Source: Anodontia alba
Lineage: Eukaryota > Mollusca > Bivalvia > Lucinida > Lucinidae
Direction of reading: 5' to 3'
Assembly: GCA_964016985.1 (NCBI GenBank)
Contig: OZ024826.1
Location: 73,414,768-73,478,767, forward strand
DNA: 64,000 nucleotides
The notes under the pieces were generated by a model that saw only the letters and a list, made by a program, of their open reading frames with translations, was not told where the DNA came from and did not search any database. This document shows positions 12,200-23,899 of the stretch, piece after piece. Both the position numbers and the translations under genes were made by a program. Position 1 is the first letter of the stretch; each line of letters opens with the position of its first letter.

Positions 12200-12490
12200 A
12201 GTGTTTTGACTGCGTGTTTCACTGTGATACTTCACAGACGAGGTAGAGGACCCCTAAGCGGACCGAACATTTATTTGTAATTTAGAACTGTATCAGAATG
12301 AATGGCGAGGTTTCAGGCGAGTAACACTTCCAAGGCAGTTCCTCTATTGCAGTTCTTTGTTTATGGCTCTGTGATTTCATATGTGGCTTTTGTGGTGTCC
12401 TTATTTGTTCCTCATCTTTCCTTCCTTTGGTGCCTCGGGAGGGCAGTGCTTGTCATGCGGCATTTCCCGGGTATTTTACTTATGTTTTTA
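12200..12490 (+). repeat. GCGAGGTTTC retroelement-like repeat
   Basis: GATACTTCACAGACGAGGTA, then ATGGCGAGGTTTCAGGCGAG and a T-rich body ending GCATTTCCCGGGTATTTTAC. The left part recurs at 39395-39500. Confidence 0.55.
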
Positions 12491-12660
12491 TTAGGAAAAC
12501 TATACAAACAGAAAACGTGCTGATCCGTCTGCGCTTGAGTATATATTTATCGGAGAAATTTTGCTCATCGATACACCCTAGGGCAGTCAAAGATTCTATA
12601 AATGATTATATATATATAGATATCAAAATCAGACAGCGTAATGCTTAACCTTTACCGTCC

Positions 12661-12840
12661 TTTAGGCAAATTCAGCTGACGACACTTTGAAATATTTCTT
12701 TTTCTTATTTTCCCACAAAATAGGTTTTGACAATTCATGCAAATTGTCTCCAGGAGACACTTTGCACGAAATGTCAAAGCCTGTTTTCAAGAAGAAAAAG
12801 TCAAAGTGTCGTCTGTTGAATTTTACCCAGCATGTTAAAC
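12661..12840. repeat. Hairpin repeat family E
   Basis: TTGACAATTCATGCAAATTG, CTCCAGGAGAC and CACGAAATGTCAAAGCCTG form a long stem around GTCTCCAGGAGAC. Further copies at 11405-11560, 16216-16396, 38290-38450 and 50590-50700. Confidence 0.68.
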
Positions 12841-13033
12841 GATAAGCGCTCAAGTCCTTTTTTCTCATAATGCGGCTCATTTGGTAAACAGGCATAAAAT
12901 GCAACCTCATCAATTATCACGGAACAGTGATCCCAAAAATTGTCTGTTAGAACAGAATAATAAGAGTTTCAATCATAATGAAAACGACTGGAGAACAAAC
13001 AAATGGTACCTATACGCCCACAAAGGAAAGAGA

Positions 13034-13165
13034 TACAACTGACACAAATTCGAGAGAGTTGCATAACAGAAGACAGCCAACCCTGATAGAGACAAATTCG
13101 AGAGAGTTGCATAACAGAAGACAACCAACCATGATAGACACAAATTAGAGAGAGTTGCATAACAG
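13034..13165. repeat. About 56-bp tandem repeat, 3 units
   Basis: Unit core GAGAGAGTTGCATAACAGAA with GACAACCAACC. Reverse-strand open frames here are accidental. Confidence 0.8.
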
Positions 13166-13274
13166 AAGACAACAAAAATGATAGAAGACAACCAAACAGA
13201 AAAATAGTTGGTAAACATTGTATTTAAAATGAAAGAACCGGCCAAATTATCCATTTTAATCAAAATCAGATTAT

Positions 13275-13548
13275 CATCAGAACATGCCTATATAATTTTG
13301 ATCCCTTGAATCCCACTTTTGTATAGTAAAACTGGGATTTACAGGGGTATACATTATTTTTCTTATTTCTGCTCAAAAACATAGATTGTGGGTACTCGTT
13401 AGAACCGCCTCATCGAGGCGGTTCAAACGAGTACCCACAATCTGTGTATTGAGCAGAAATATGAAAAATGTCAGAATTTTTATCTGAAAATTTTCATTTT
13501 TTGGTGGTAAAATTTTCAGTATATTCGAATAGGCATGTTTTCGTAATG
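13275..13548 (+). mobile_element. Fold-back MITE family A, copy 2
   Basis: Full length, same direction as the copy at 7522; the centre loop is CGCCTCATCGAGGCGG. Confidence 0.85.
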
Positions 13549-13555
13549 CACTATA

Positions 13556-14300
13556 AGAGAGCTTCTAAGGTTTGAATATTTCAAATTTGCTCTTATGTGC
13601 GCTGCCATAATAAAGCCTTAATTGAATTCACAGACAAAAAGTATAAAAGACGTCCAGGAAGAGGCCCACTCACAGAATACAGCCTACCAATGACACTAAG
13701 AAGAAAAACAAACAAACCAAGTTACGAACAAAACACAAAAAGCAAAGCAACCAGCTCACTCTTCCTCAACAAGGTGACCACCATGCTAGAAAGCATCAAT
13801 TAAACACAACAATAAGACAACGAAAGGAAAAACAAAAACAAAGTCCCGCAGCGAGTCGCCACATGGCCACACAAAGAACAAACATCACCAGAACCATCCC
13901 TTAGAACGCTCAGCAGCAAACACTGCCTGGGGAGGGGGTTTAAATAGATTTTACTGGTACCAGATCTTCTCCCTACGTTAAAACCCGCTTAAATGATATT
14001 TGTAGTAACATTTCTGTAGCCCTTTATTGATTTTGCCTTTAATAATTTGAACCGTTTCAAACCTCATTAAATAGTCAAAATGGCGGTACCTTTGACAGTA
14101 TTTCTGAAATTTTTCAATTGCATAAACTTTCTCAGCTTTTAGTCGATTTTGATAATATTTGCATCAACATGTATGGTTTGTCAAGCTCTTACATCTCAGG
14201 TTCAATCTTCGTCCACCCTGCTTTCTCTTAAGGTTAAGATACAGTAGTGAAGTTCTAGAGCTTAACCTTTGTCATGCTGAATAAATTGAGACGCCACGCT
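13556..14300. other. Unassigned stretch
   Basis: 13590-13960 is A-rich with a 69-codon frame (KRRPGRGPLTEYSLP...) that looks like a retroelement scrap on base composition; no motif supports it. The rest shows nothing. Confidence 0.25.
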
Positions 14301-14360
14301 CATTTTCAGCCAGTCATATCACTTGATCCAGGTTGTTGATACAAATTCACATAATTAACA

Positions 14361-14429
14361 GCAAACAGTAAAGATCCAGACCTGATGGCTTCTTAAGAAG
14401 CCAACTGATCTGGATCTACACTGTTTGCA
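14361..14429. repeat. Hairpin repeat family H
   Basis: Centre GGCTTCTTAAGAAGCC; outer arms GCAAACAGTAAAGATCCAGA / TCTGGATCTACACTGTTTGC. Confidence 0.78.
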
Positions 14430-14849
14430 AAGAAAGGGCATATCCGGGTTCAGCAGGACACGGATTAAAATGTTTATGAGACGGAAAGCATTTAAAATTC
14501 CGTCTCATATATATTCTAATCTGTAGAACTTTGCAGGCTAAACCATCTTAGTCTTCTCAGAAAATAAGACTTCGTATTTGATTCAAAGTGTAGCTTTAGT
14601 CAGAAAAAATATTTCAAATCGTGTCTGCGTATATCTACAAACAGCAGATTCAACTTCAAGTGTGCTTACGCAAAGTTAGAATGCACTTGGTAGATTTTCC
14701 GCCATTTTTGACAGGGCAGACATCTATTGTGACTTCCTGTTTACTTTCTTGTACACCAGTTTCCTTCTTAAAAGGGGTAAAAAAATGGAAGCAAAAGCAA
14801 TCTTGATAGAGTTATCACCCTTTTTTGAAAATGTATCCAGTCTCTTCAA

Positions 14850-15360
14850 ACTTTAATCACATTATTTTCACTTTTCACATAGGTATAACTGTCACTTTTC
14901 ACATAGGTAAAATACCGATCACAAATATTGTTTAATGTTTAATCAAAAGTCGAAAGAATCTGAGTGGATGAACCGCGATATTTAATTTGTCAATTCGCGC
15001 AATGCTCTACTGACAATTCAATGCTACAGTTCGCTTCTGACCGAAATTAATATGAACTATATTTATGTTTACGTAGACTGTGTGCATTTGCTTTAACTTT
15101 ATATTAATATACTTGTTAATTAATATCTCCGGAACAGACATTAAAAAAACGTCGTAGACTATTCATAAGTGATACATGTTACTGAGGTCAGCAAAACTAA
15201 TAATGGCGTCTTCATTGTAAAAATTGTGTCAAAAGAACTTTTGACTTTTCACGACTGTAACGAGGGACGTATGACATGATATGAGAGCAAATACTGCTTG
15301 TTTCTTTTTAAGGAAACTGGATACACTTAGTAAATTATCCACCATTTTGTACAAGAGAGG
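14850..15360. other. No recognisable feature
   Basis: AT-rich unique-looking sequence; a direct repeat ACTTTTCACATAGGTA occurs twice at 14871-14908. Confidence 0.4.
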
Positions 15361-15382
15361 CAACTTTTGCGACATCTTGTAT

Positions 15383-15657
15383 CATTACGAAAACATGCCT
15401 ATTCAGATAAATTGAAAAATTCACCGCCCAAAACAGAAAATTTCCAGATCAAATATTCTGATATTTTTCATATTTCTGCTCAAAACATAGATTGTGGGTA
15501 CTCATTAGAACCGCCTCAGGCGGTTCTAACGAGTACCCACAATCTATGTTTTTGAGCAGAAATAAGTAAAATAACGTATACCCATGTAAAACCCAGTTTT
15601 ACTATATAAAAGTGGGGTTTAAGGGGGTCAACATTATAAAGGCATGTTTTCGTAATG
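15383..15657 (-). mobile_element. Fold-back MITE family A, copy 3
   Basis: Full length and inverted: the GTGAAATTTTC side comes first, the AAAGTGGGGTTTAAGGGGGT side last. Confidence 0.85.
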
Positions 15658-16215
15658 TGTTTTCAGGCTCACCAAGCCACTTCTAAAAATGAAATTACCC
15701 TAAAAAGAAAGAGGGGCAAACTGTTTCTCTTTAGAATAGACCCCTTACAGAAGTGAAGAAAACCAATTTTGACAGGGATAAATGAGTATCAATACACTTT
15801 AATATTCAGAGTATTAATTCACGTTAATATTCAAATATCTTATTGGGAAATGCATAATGTTGCTGCAGAAAACTAAAATGCAATAAAACTGAGATGGTGC
15901 ACCAGACTACTATTACAATGAACCGTATACTATATGAGCAATATGTGCACACCTTATCTGCCGCTTAGCACGCAGGATTAACCAATTTATACCGAGTAGA
16001 TTCTTCTATCTTAACTCCTTGGACCGGTCCATTTCCAGTAAAAGGGGTGTCTGGTTAGTTTTTATTATTACCATGTTTTAATGAAATTCCTGTACGTAAT
16101 GCAAGCATTTCAAAACCAGTTTAAAGCGTTCTGTGGCGTCTGATCTGAGTCTGCACTGTTTGCCAATATACCTTTTATGGGACGCTAGGCACAAATGGTT
16201 AAACATTTCGGTAGA

Positions 16216-16396
16216 AGATGTAGAAATATTTTCCCAGAAAAATAAGATTTGACAGTTCATGCAATTTGTCTCCTTAGGACACAATATTCATCAATTACGA
16301 TTTCATGTTTCATGCAAATTGCCTCATTATTCCAGGCCCTATTTTCTGGGGAAATTAAGAAAAACATATCACCAGTTTTCGTCTGCTATATTTGCA
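16216..16396. repeat. Hairpin repeat family E, internally extended
   Basis: TTTGACAGTTCATGCAATTT, GTCTCCTTAGGAC, an insertion of about 30 bp, then TTTCATGCAAATTGCCTC. Confidence 0.6.
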
Positions 16397-16399
16397 AAG

Positions 16400-17468
16400 A
16401 GTGTGCTTAAGGTAATTACGCAAAAAATATATTGCGGATTCATTTAACTAGCTATTTTACACTCCATTTGGGTGAAATATTTCCATCCTACGTACCAGTT
16501 CGATAGTCTATAGGCGAAAGACTCTAAAAATGTATACAACCAAGATACCAGGATTTAGTCAAAGCAGTTTGCATAAAATGCCCGTAAGAAATTTCACCAG
16601 TCAGGCCTTGACTTTCTTTGGTCGTATTTTGCTTTCTGTCGATATTACTGTGCCAAACTCATTTTGCTCAGTTCAAGAAGGGCATGCTTTCTGAGAACTG
16701 AAACGAAAATTAAAGGATACTAGATTTATCCCGTCATGTCTTTTCGTGCGTAAAATCTCGTTACCTTAAATGATTTGTATAAACTAAGCGACTCGCAAGA
16801 AAACCATTTTACATTTTACATCTCATAGACGTTCAGCGAATGCTTAAGTCCTAATCCAGAGATAATACTTGGGTACTAAAAGGTTATAAAGAAGCAAAGA
16901 ACACTCTGACGAGACAGGGCTGAAATGCACAACAATATGTTTCCGCTGGTTGCTGACGGCAGAACACAGTGGTTCTATGACGTGGCATAACGTACATATT
17001 TTATGTATTGGGACAAACATGCCTGAGCTGATGTTCAGTCTGCTGCTAGAAACATTCTGATCTGGTATTCCACATCAATAGATCTGTACATAAATGCTGT
17101 CGGCAAACACAGGTAAATATGGCAGTATGTGTTTCTGATGTAGTTTAATACATAGCTAGAATGAGTCCAAAAGTAATACCACTCTAATGATTTTATTACC
17201 CCTAGGAGCTATGCGAGAAAGATCAAAGGCGGGTCATTAAGAGGTGATTATGACACCCGATCAGGGGGTGAGTAAGAGGCCTACTGAGGAGTAATACGTA
17301 TTTTTGCGGGGATCAAATAAATAAGCCAGTACTTAATCCCCCTATTGGGCTTCTACCTGTCTATCGTTTATTGAGGGTATATCAGGTTTTGTTGTGCCCA
17401 GTCTCTTCTCAGTGATAAGACTAGTGACCAAGACACATCTTATTTTATGTCTCAAAAGGGACTAGATA
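16400..17468. other. No recognisable feature
   Basis: Between hairpin family E and Tc1 copy 1. Weak scraps only; 17210-17340 contains GGGGGTGAGTAAGAGGCC. No gene seen. Confidence 0.4.
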
Positions 17469-17470
17469 TA

Positions 17471-19062
17471 TACTGAAAGGAAAAAGAAACGCAGGGTAGA
17501 GTTTTTTCCTTCTTATTTTAACCATTTTTTTACGGTGTTTGCTATAGCCATACACTTTTACAGATTGTCCTGTGAATGTGAACCGCGGGTATACGAGTCT
17601 TTGGTCGATGTGCTATCTACCCAATGTGTGAAATCATTCAACCGTGCACTACACAGTGCATTGCACGGACAATACGGAAAGCCAAAATTTCGTGCAAAAC
17701 AAGCATGTTTAAACCTTCAGCACAAGATTTCCTCACACCATTTGGTACACTTCAACGATACACAACGCTCTTCGATTCTTTTACCGATTTTTCTTTTCAT
17801 TTTTACGCTACTTTGAACTTTTTTTCAATCATGGTACGATTGACTGATGTTCAGAGGGGTAGGGCAATTGCGTTGCTGATGCAGGGTCAGAGGCAACAGC
17901 AAGTTGCCAATCATTTTGGGGTTAACGTCTCAACAATTGAACGTCTTGTTAGACGTTAAAGGGAGACAGGGCATTTAGCAGACCGACCGCGGTCTGGGCG
18001 TCCACGCGTGACGTCGCGACGTCAAGACAGGACAATCCGTCTGGCACATTTGCGGATTCGTCATCTCACTGCTACCGAAACTGCCCTTAATACAGTAGGT
18101 ACGCATAATCGACAAATTTCTCCGAAGACTGTTGGAAGTCGATTGCGTGAGATTGGTCTTCGAGCTCGTCGTCCATACGTTGGTCTGCCTCTGACCCAGG
18201 CACGTAGGTTGCGTCGTATGGCGGGGTTGACGGTGCATGCGCCCAGGCTATTTCCGATGAGGCAGTGGAGACGAGTTCTTTTTACGGACGAGTCTAGGTT
18301 CACTCTCTATCGCGCAGATGGTCGACGTCGTGTGTACCGACGTCGCGGAGAACGCTTTGCCGACGCCTGTGTTGTCGAACGGGATCGGTTTGGGGGTGGC
18401 TCCGTTATGGTCTGGGGAGGCATTGCTCACGGGATAAAATCACAGTTGATTATTGTTGCGGGCAAGATGACCGCAGTAAGGTATAGGGATGAGATCTTGT
18501 GTCCTGTTGCAGTCCCGCTTGTGCAACAACGTAATCTGATTCTGCAGCAGGACAATGCCCGACCACATGTTGCCCGAGTTTGTCAGGATTTCCTGGCAAA
18601 CAATAACATCGCACCACTAGCATGGCCACCGTACAGTCCAGATTTGACCCCAATACAGCACATGTGGGATGAGCTGGACAGAATGGTTAGGAAGCACCGA
18701 AATCCCCCCGCAACTCTCGCAAAACTAAGGAATGCGTTGATCGATGAATGGAATAACATCCCGATGCGAACTGTCAATGCTTTGGTTAACTCTATCCAAA
18801 GGAGAATTAGGGCAGCAACGGCAGCAAGAGTGGGGCACACCCGATATTGATTTTCAGTTTGATTTTGATTTCAAGATTCGGGGGGTAGCTACCAATGAAC
18901 TTCAATAACTCGAGACTTGTTGATCACAAACCAATGAAATTTGGAACTTTTGTTCCATACATGTACCGTTTTGTAATCATAGTAAAATATTTAACAAACT
19001 TTTTCAAACTTGAATGAAATTTAGGAATAAAATTTACCCTGCGTTTCTTTTTCCTTTCAGTA
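17471..19062 (+). mobile_element. Tc1-like DNA transposon, copy 1
   Basis: A 1592-bp element with 28-bp perfect terminal inverted repeats starting TACTGAAAGGAAAAAGAAAC, flanked by TA on both sides (17469-17470, 19063-19064). One transposase frame lies inside. It is nearly identical to the copy at 40188-41783, which is in the opposite direction. Its right end directly abuts the MITE at 19065-19343. Confidence 0.93.
17831..18850 (+). pseudogene. Tc1-family transposase, inactive
   Basis: A cut-and-paste transposase of the Tc1 branch (DD34E). It starts MVRLTDVQRGRAIALLMQG with a helix-turn-helix (QQVANHFGVNVSTIERLV), then an AT-hook-like GRPR and a second DNA-binding region. The catalytic part shows FTDESRF (first D), VMVWGGI, LQQDNARPH (second D) and PYSPDLTPIQHMWDEL. 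Two defects are visible: an in-frame TAA at 17957-17959 (codon 43), and Gln in place of the third catalytic acid, 34 residues after the second D. The rest of the frame is open to TGA at 18848. About 340 codons, normal for the family. Confidence 0.93.
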
Positions 19063-19064
19063 TA

Positions 19065-19343
19065 CATTTCGAAAACACGCCTATTCAAATATATTGAAAA
19101 TTTCATCACCAAAAACTGAAAATTTTCAGATAAAAAAAACCCTGATATTTTTCATATTTCTGCTCAAAACATTTATTGTGGTACTCGTTAGAACCGCCTC
19201 ATCGAGGCGGTTTTAACGAGTACCCACAATCTATGTTTTGAGCAGAAATACGAAAAATAATGTATACCCCTGTAAACCCCAGTTTTACAATATAAAAATG
19301 GGGTTTAATGGGGTCAAAATTATATAGGTATGTTTTCGTGATG
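19065..19343 (-). mobile_element. Fold-back MITE family A, copy 4
   Basis: Full length and inverted. Its left end (CATTTCGAAAACACGCCTA) touches the TA duplication of the Tc1 copy 1. Confidence 0.85.
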
Positions 19344-19349
19344 TTTGGA

Positions 19350-19560
19350 AAATTTTCCGCCATTTTAAAAAGGGAGACCACTTTTGTGTTTGCTACACTG
19401 CAAGTCAAATCTCTTTTGAAAGGAGGTCTACTCTAAAAGAAAAGAAGCTGTTCTCACAGTATGGGATATTCTTTCATTTTAGAGAAGACCCCTTTTCAGA
19501 AGACAGGCAAATCATTTCTGACTAGTTTACTTCCCCTAAAAGTGTATTCATTTCCCTTAA
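19350..19560. repeat. Repeat family B
   Basis: Contains TTTTGAAAGGAGGTCTACTC, AAAGAAAAG and TTTAGAGAAGACCCCTTTTC. Confidence 0.58.
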
Positions 19561-19564
19561 TAAA

Positions 19565-20700
19565 CACGTGGACCTTGAGGCCCTGAATCGCCTACCTGAA
19601 TTAAGAAAATGTATACTTTACAGATTTAATGTAGATTGCAAACAAAATAATCAAGCTTGAATTGCGTTGCTTCCCCAATATGGTATTCTGGCATGCTTAG
19701 TATTCTTTGGTATATGAAATAAGAACAAGCAGCACTTGGCTATCGTCATGACGGAGCTTAAGGATAGAGAATATGAATGAATCTAAAAAGCCTTAAGTCA
19801 TGTCAAATTCCATGTCTAATTCACAAGATATGGAGGAAAAAGTAGACACCGCATGTCATCGGATAGCATGCCAAACTGAACAGTGAGTACTGCAGGTATG
19901 AACTTGCTGAAGACAGAGAATGTGTTTTAGAAGTATAAAAATAAAACCTCATCGAATCAGGTATCGAACAACTGTCCACATTATCATGCAATATACCTAA
20001 TATCTTTTCTTGTGAAAAAGGCTGACGCATTTTATTTTTCTACTGAAACTTACAATAAAAAAGCTTACTGCTACGATATAATTTTTGCACGGGCAAAGTC
20101 TATCCGTCTTACGTGGGCAAGCTACATGTATCAAATCATAACACCTATAATATTAAATCCTGTCCTGTGTTGAAAACATTAAATATTGCTTCTCCGCAGC
20201 CGTAAAAAATACGATTATCCATGCAAAACAGGCGACCTAAATTGCTAGCTCCTCTAAATTTCAGTCGGGCATACCAGAGACTTTTCAACGTTATTCAAAA
20301 GGGACCATTTTTACGTTTGTTTTGGCCGATTGGCAGTGGTGTAACAAAGGCATAACTGCATGCCGGTTAGTCAAAGTGTGACATGATGCTGTTAATATAA
20401 AGTAAGACAGCAGTTTGGTTATTTAAACTGATCATTTCTTTGCGTGTTTGATAACGTTTGGTCTTTTGAAAATTATTTTTTAATATTGAATTTTTTTTTG
20501 CAGCAATATATATGTACTATGGTGGTCTGATTTTGTCATCCAAACATATGGTATTAAGTTTCAATATCTTTTCAGGTTATGAGTGACGTCGTTTGATAAG
20601 GGCATAACTAGGTGAAGATCGGTCAAAATGTGACATCACGCAGCAAGACAGTTTGATAGCCCCAGTTAATCATTTCTTTGTACTTTTAATAACGCCTATT
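19565..20700. other. Mostly featureless, with one duplicated segment
   Basis: Segments 20345-20460 and 20600-20700 resemble each other (GCATAACT, GTCAAARTGTGACAT, ACTGATCATTTCTTTG). No coding signal. Confidence 0.35.
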
Positions 20701-20764
20701 CTGCGATGTTTCTCTAACATATTGAAATTTAAATTGGTTTTACAACAATGAATTGTTATTGTTG

Positions 20765-21046
20765 TGTGGATTTTTAACGCTACCAGGCACCCGAGGTACA
20801 TGGAGGCAGCTGCGATTGTTATGTACACGTATTTGTACAGCCTTGCTTTCATGGATCACCCATGCACACTTGGTGCCGCTGTCTGTCACCAAGCGCCGCC
20901 CTTGTCTACCTTATACTCAATCCAGGCCACGTCGAGTATGAGCTAGGCGTACAAATGGTCTGAAAATTGTCTCGACCCGAGCGGGATTTGAACCCACGAT
21001 ATCCTGCATGAAAGTCGAGTGCACTAACCACTAGGCCACCCAGCCT
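20765..21046 (-). mobile_element. tRNA-headed SINE, other family
   Basis: Reading the minus strand from 21046: GGCTGGGTGGCCTAGTGGTT (A-box) ... GTGGGTTCAAATCCCGC (B-box and T-arm), then a body of about 210 bp ending GTAGCGTTAAAAATCCACAC. The tail again resembles the other SINE tails. No target duplication was found, so the 3' limit is approximate. The acceptor stem does not pair well, so it is not a functional tRNA gene. Confidence 0.6.
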
Positions 21047-21072
21047 ACTGTATAATAATGGAATCTAATACT

Positions 21073-21156
21073 ATGATGCCCTGAATGTGTCATCCAAGTT
21101 ATGATGCCCTGAATGTGTCATCCAAGTTATGATGCCCTGAATGTGTCATCCAAGTA
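21073..21156. repeat. 28-bp tandem repeat, 3 units
   Basis: Three near-identical copies of ATGATGCCCTGAATGTGTCA with TCCAAGTT. Confidence 0.9.
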
Positions 21157-21489
21157 ATTGATACATCAGTTAGATAATAACTCGTTCTTACTTGGTTATT
21201 TAAATTCTATGCCAGCACTTAATGGCCGCCAAGGTCAACAATTGTACAAAACCTTGCAAATCGCTTTTACGGGGATCGATGTATGGGCTTTTTGTTGGTA
21301 GTTGTGTAATATTGTAACATCATTGTACCGTTTAATCATACGCATTTTACATTTTGGCTGAATTGAAATGATCTGGTTTTAAAGTAAGCCTATTTTGGTA
21401 TCCTGCTAAAATAGCCCATTATATGAATATTTAATTAATTTTTCAAACCATTCAGATCCGTCGTGGGAAAGTGAAGATACCCAGGAAAT

Positions 21490-21543
21490 GCTTCAACAAC
21501 GAAACATAGCCCTCCCCAGGCACCAAGACAGAGAGAGAGAGAG

Positions 21544-21583
<40 letters not shown>

Positions 21584-21995
21584 GGAACAAATAACGACAA
21601 ATAACCGTCATATTTTAAACCACAGACCCATAAACAAGGAAGAACTGCAACAGAGGAACCGCCTTTGAACGGTCTGTAGGTAAGCAACAATTGGGTAATA
21701 AACAAGTTTTACTCGCACGAAACCTCACCCTTATCTCCTGATGCAGCTTCAAGTAGTACAACAATACAAACAGGAAACATACGGAAAGCAAAGTAGGCAG
21801 GCATGTAAGAAGTTGTCCACAATGATAGCATCATACCATAAAAAACAGTAAGCAAAGTTGGCATCAGATTATCCGCCTTGGAACAGTCAGTAGTATAAAC
21901 CATTGGAGTAGGGGAGCGGGATTAAACCAGTTTTAATCGCGTGAAACATCACCCTTAATTCCGATGCAGCTCCAAATCTCCAAAGCACAGCTGTA
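21490..21995 (-). repeat. GCGAGGTTTC retroelement-like repeats, two fragments
   Basis: 21490-21730 carries GAAACCTCACCC and the inverse of the T-rich body; 21930-21990 repeats GTGAAACATCACCCTTA and GATGCAGCTCCAAATC. Confidence 0.5.
21529..21580. repeat. (GA)n microsatellite
   Basis: GA repeat with one ATT interruption; it lies inside a T-rich retroelement-like repeat on the minus strand. Confidence 0.93.
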
Positions 21996-22387
21996 TGTTC
22001 GGTCCACATAGTTTATCACATTTTGAAAATTGTTGGCTTCTGTCTGAAAAACATGACACGGACGACAGTGTTGAATAACCAAGCTGTTGGTTTTGCCACC
22101 ATCTTGCTCTGGTATTGTATGAAAACTACTTATCAAAAACTAGAAATTGTCCAGTGATATAAAATAAATATATCTGTATGAAATGTTTTTTTAAAAGAAG
22201 TTTGCATCAAGTGGCTTGATCAAGTTCTGGAAATATAGTATAAGTATAATATGCCCCAATTTTTACGTTTGGCATATCATCGTAAGATGTATAATCCACC
22301 TTGTCTGGCGATACTTTTTCAATCAGTAAAGAATAAATAACCTGGACAGAGATTCTGTTACAAGTGCCATTACAAGCACCATATGAA

Positions 22388-22665
22388 ACATTTTACTAGT
22401 GCGATAACCCCAAAATATTGCATCATATTAAACATGTTAACAGTGGGATAACCTCAGAAATATTGCATTATATAAAACATATTACGAGTGCGATCACTCC
22501 AGAAATATTGCATCATATGAAACATGTAACAAGTGCCATAACCACAGAAATATTGCATCATATGAAACATGTTACACGTGCCACCCTAGAAATATTGCAT
22601 CATATGAAACATGTTACAACTGCAACAACCCAAGAAATATTGCATCATAGGAAACATGTACATGT
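22388..22665 (+). repeat. 45-bp satellite array, forward
   Basis: Six units around GAAATATTGCATCATATGAA and ACATGTTACAAGTGC. The frame that reads LHHMKHVTSA is repeat-derived. Confidence 0.85.
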
Positions 22666-22949
22666 ATCAGTTTATTGAACCATTGGAGAGTGACAATTTA
22701 AAGAAAGTGTGTGCCTCATGGCATAATTGAATCAATACTAACAAACAAAAGATTACCCATTCATTACCAAATTATATCGATATCAAACTGAGACGATACA
22801 CGCAAAAAGTGACTTATGTTCTGTGTGTCAGAGCATGACAAAATCGCGAATTTTTTTTTCCAGTTTCTGAATTCCAATATGTCGCGAAATTGTCCATGAA
22901 GACCAAAACGCGAAAAAAAAATGCTGCGTAAAAAATCATAGTATGGCAG

Positions 22950-23450
22950 TTTTACAATAGGAAAGTGGAGTTTGTGGTGTCAAAATTACATAGGCGTGTA
23001 AAAGTGCTGAAGGTCAATCAGCAATTACATGTAACAAGTGCCACAACCCCAGAAATAAACACGTTGCATCATATGAAACATGTTACACGTGCCACCCCAG
23101 AAATATTGCATCATATGAAACATGTTCTTGGGTTGTGGCACTTGTAACACGTTTCATATGATGCAATATTTCTGGGGTTGTGGCAATTGTAACATGTTTT
23201 GTATGATGCAATATTTCTGGGGTTGTGGCACTTGTAACATGTTTCATATGATGCAATATTTTGGGATTATTGCACTTGTAACATGTTTTATATGATGCAA
23301 TATTTATGGGCTTGTGGCAAGTGTAACGTGTTTATTTCTGGGGTTGTGGCACTTGTTACATGTAATTGCTGATTGACCTTCAGCACTATTACACGCCTAT
23401 GTAATTTTGACACCACAAACTCCACTTTCCTATTGTAAAACTGGGCTTTT
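22950..23450. repeat. Large inverted repeat containing 45-bp satellite units
   Basis: Arms 22952-23105 and about 23325-23447 are inverted: GGAAAGTGGAGTTTGTGGTG, GTGCTGAAGGTCAATCAGCA and TGTAACAAGTGCCAC at the left recur as reverse complements at the right. The interior is five reversed 45-bp units. Confidence 0.8.
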
Positions 23451-23824
23451 CAGTTGTATAACAGTATATTTATTTTCCTTATTTCTATGCTAAAACAAAG
23501 ATTGTGGGTTCTCGTAAGAACTGCCTCGATGAGGCGATTCTAATGAGAACCTCAATCTACAATATATTTGCATAGGCGTGTAAACCTAATGCAAAGTAAC
23601 AAGTACTTTTAAATATTTTAATATATGTGATGGCAGAATGTTTTACATGCTTCAATAAAATGTGCTTTTAGGTTCTGTCTTTTTACTCAGCCTTTATCCA
23701 TCATTTCTGCGCAATTTTCAGCCGACCTTTTCACGGCATTATATTGTCGCGAAATATTCTTTCTCGCGAAAATCGCGAAAATAAAATGCTCGCGTAAAAC
23801 AAACTGTTTTACAGAAACTTAGAA

Positions 23825-23890
23825 ATAGTGCATCATATGAAACATGTTACAAGTGCCACAACCCCAGAAATATTGCATCATATGAAAAAG
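23825..23890 (+). repeat. 45-bp satellite, isolated 1.5 units
   Basis: GCATCATATGAAACATGTTA and CAAGTGCCACAACCCCAGAA, the same unit as at 22.4 kb. Confidence 0.75.
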
Positions 23891-23899
23891 GTTTTGCAT

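Noticed and set aside
12969..13263. Two overlapping minus-strand frames with repeated CYATLSNLC
   Set aside because: Produced by the 56-bp tandem repeat.
17535..17816. 93-codon frame conserved in two places (also 41439-41720)
   Set aside because: It lies in the 5' untranslated part of the Tc1 element and is repeated only because the two copies are nearly identical.
18061..18840. Several minus-strand frames over the Tc1 transposase
   Set aside because: Shadows of the transposase frame on the other strand.
20970..21046. Functional tRNA gene
   Set aside because: A- and B-box are present but the acceptor stem does not pair and a SINE body follows.
22418..23147. Repetitive protein-like frames (ILHHMKHV)
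   Set aside because: Translation of the 45-bp satellite.
22388..23345. CRISPR-like array of 45-bp repeats
   Set aside because: Units are directly joined without unique spacers and the genome is eukaryotic.
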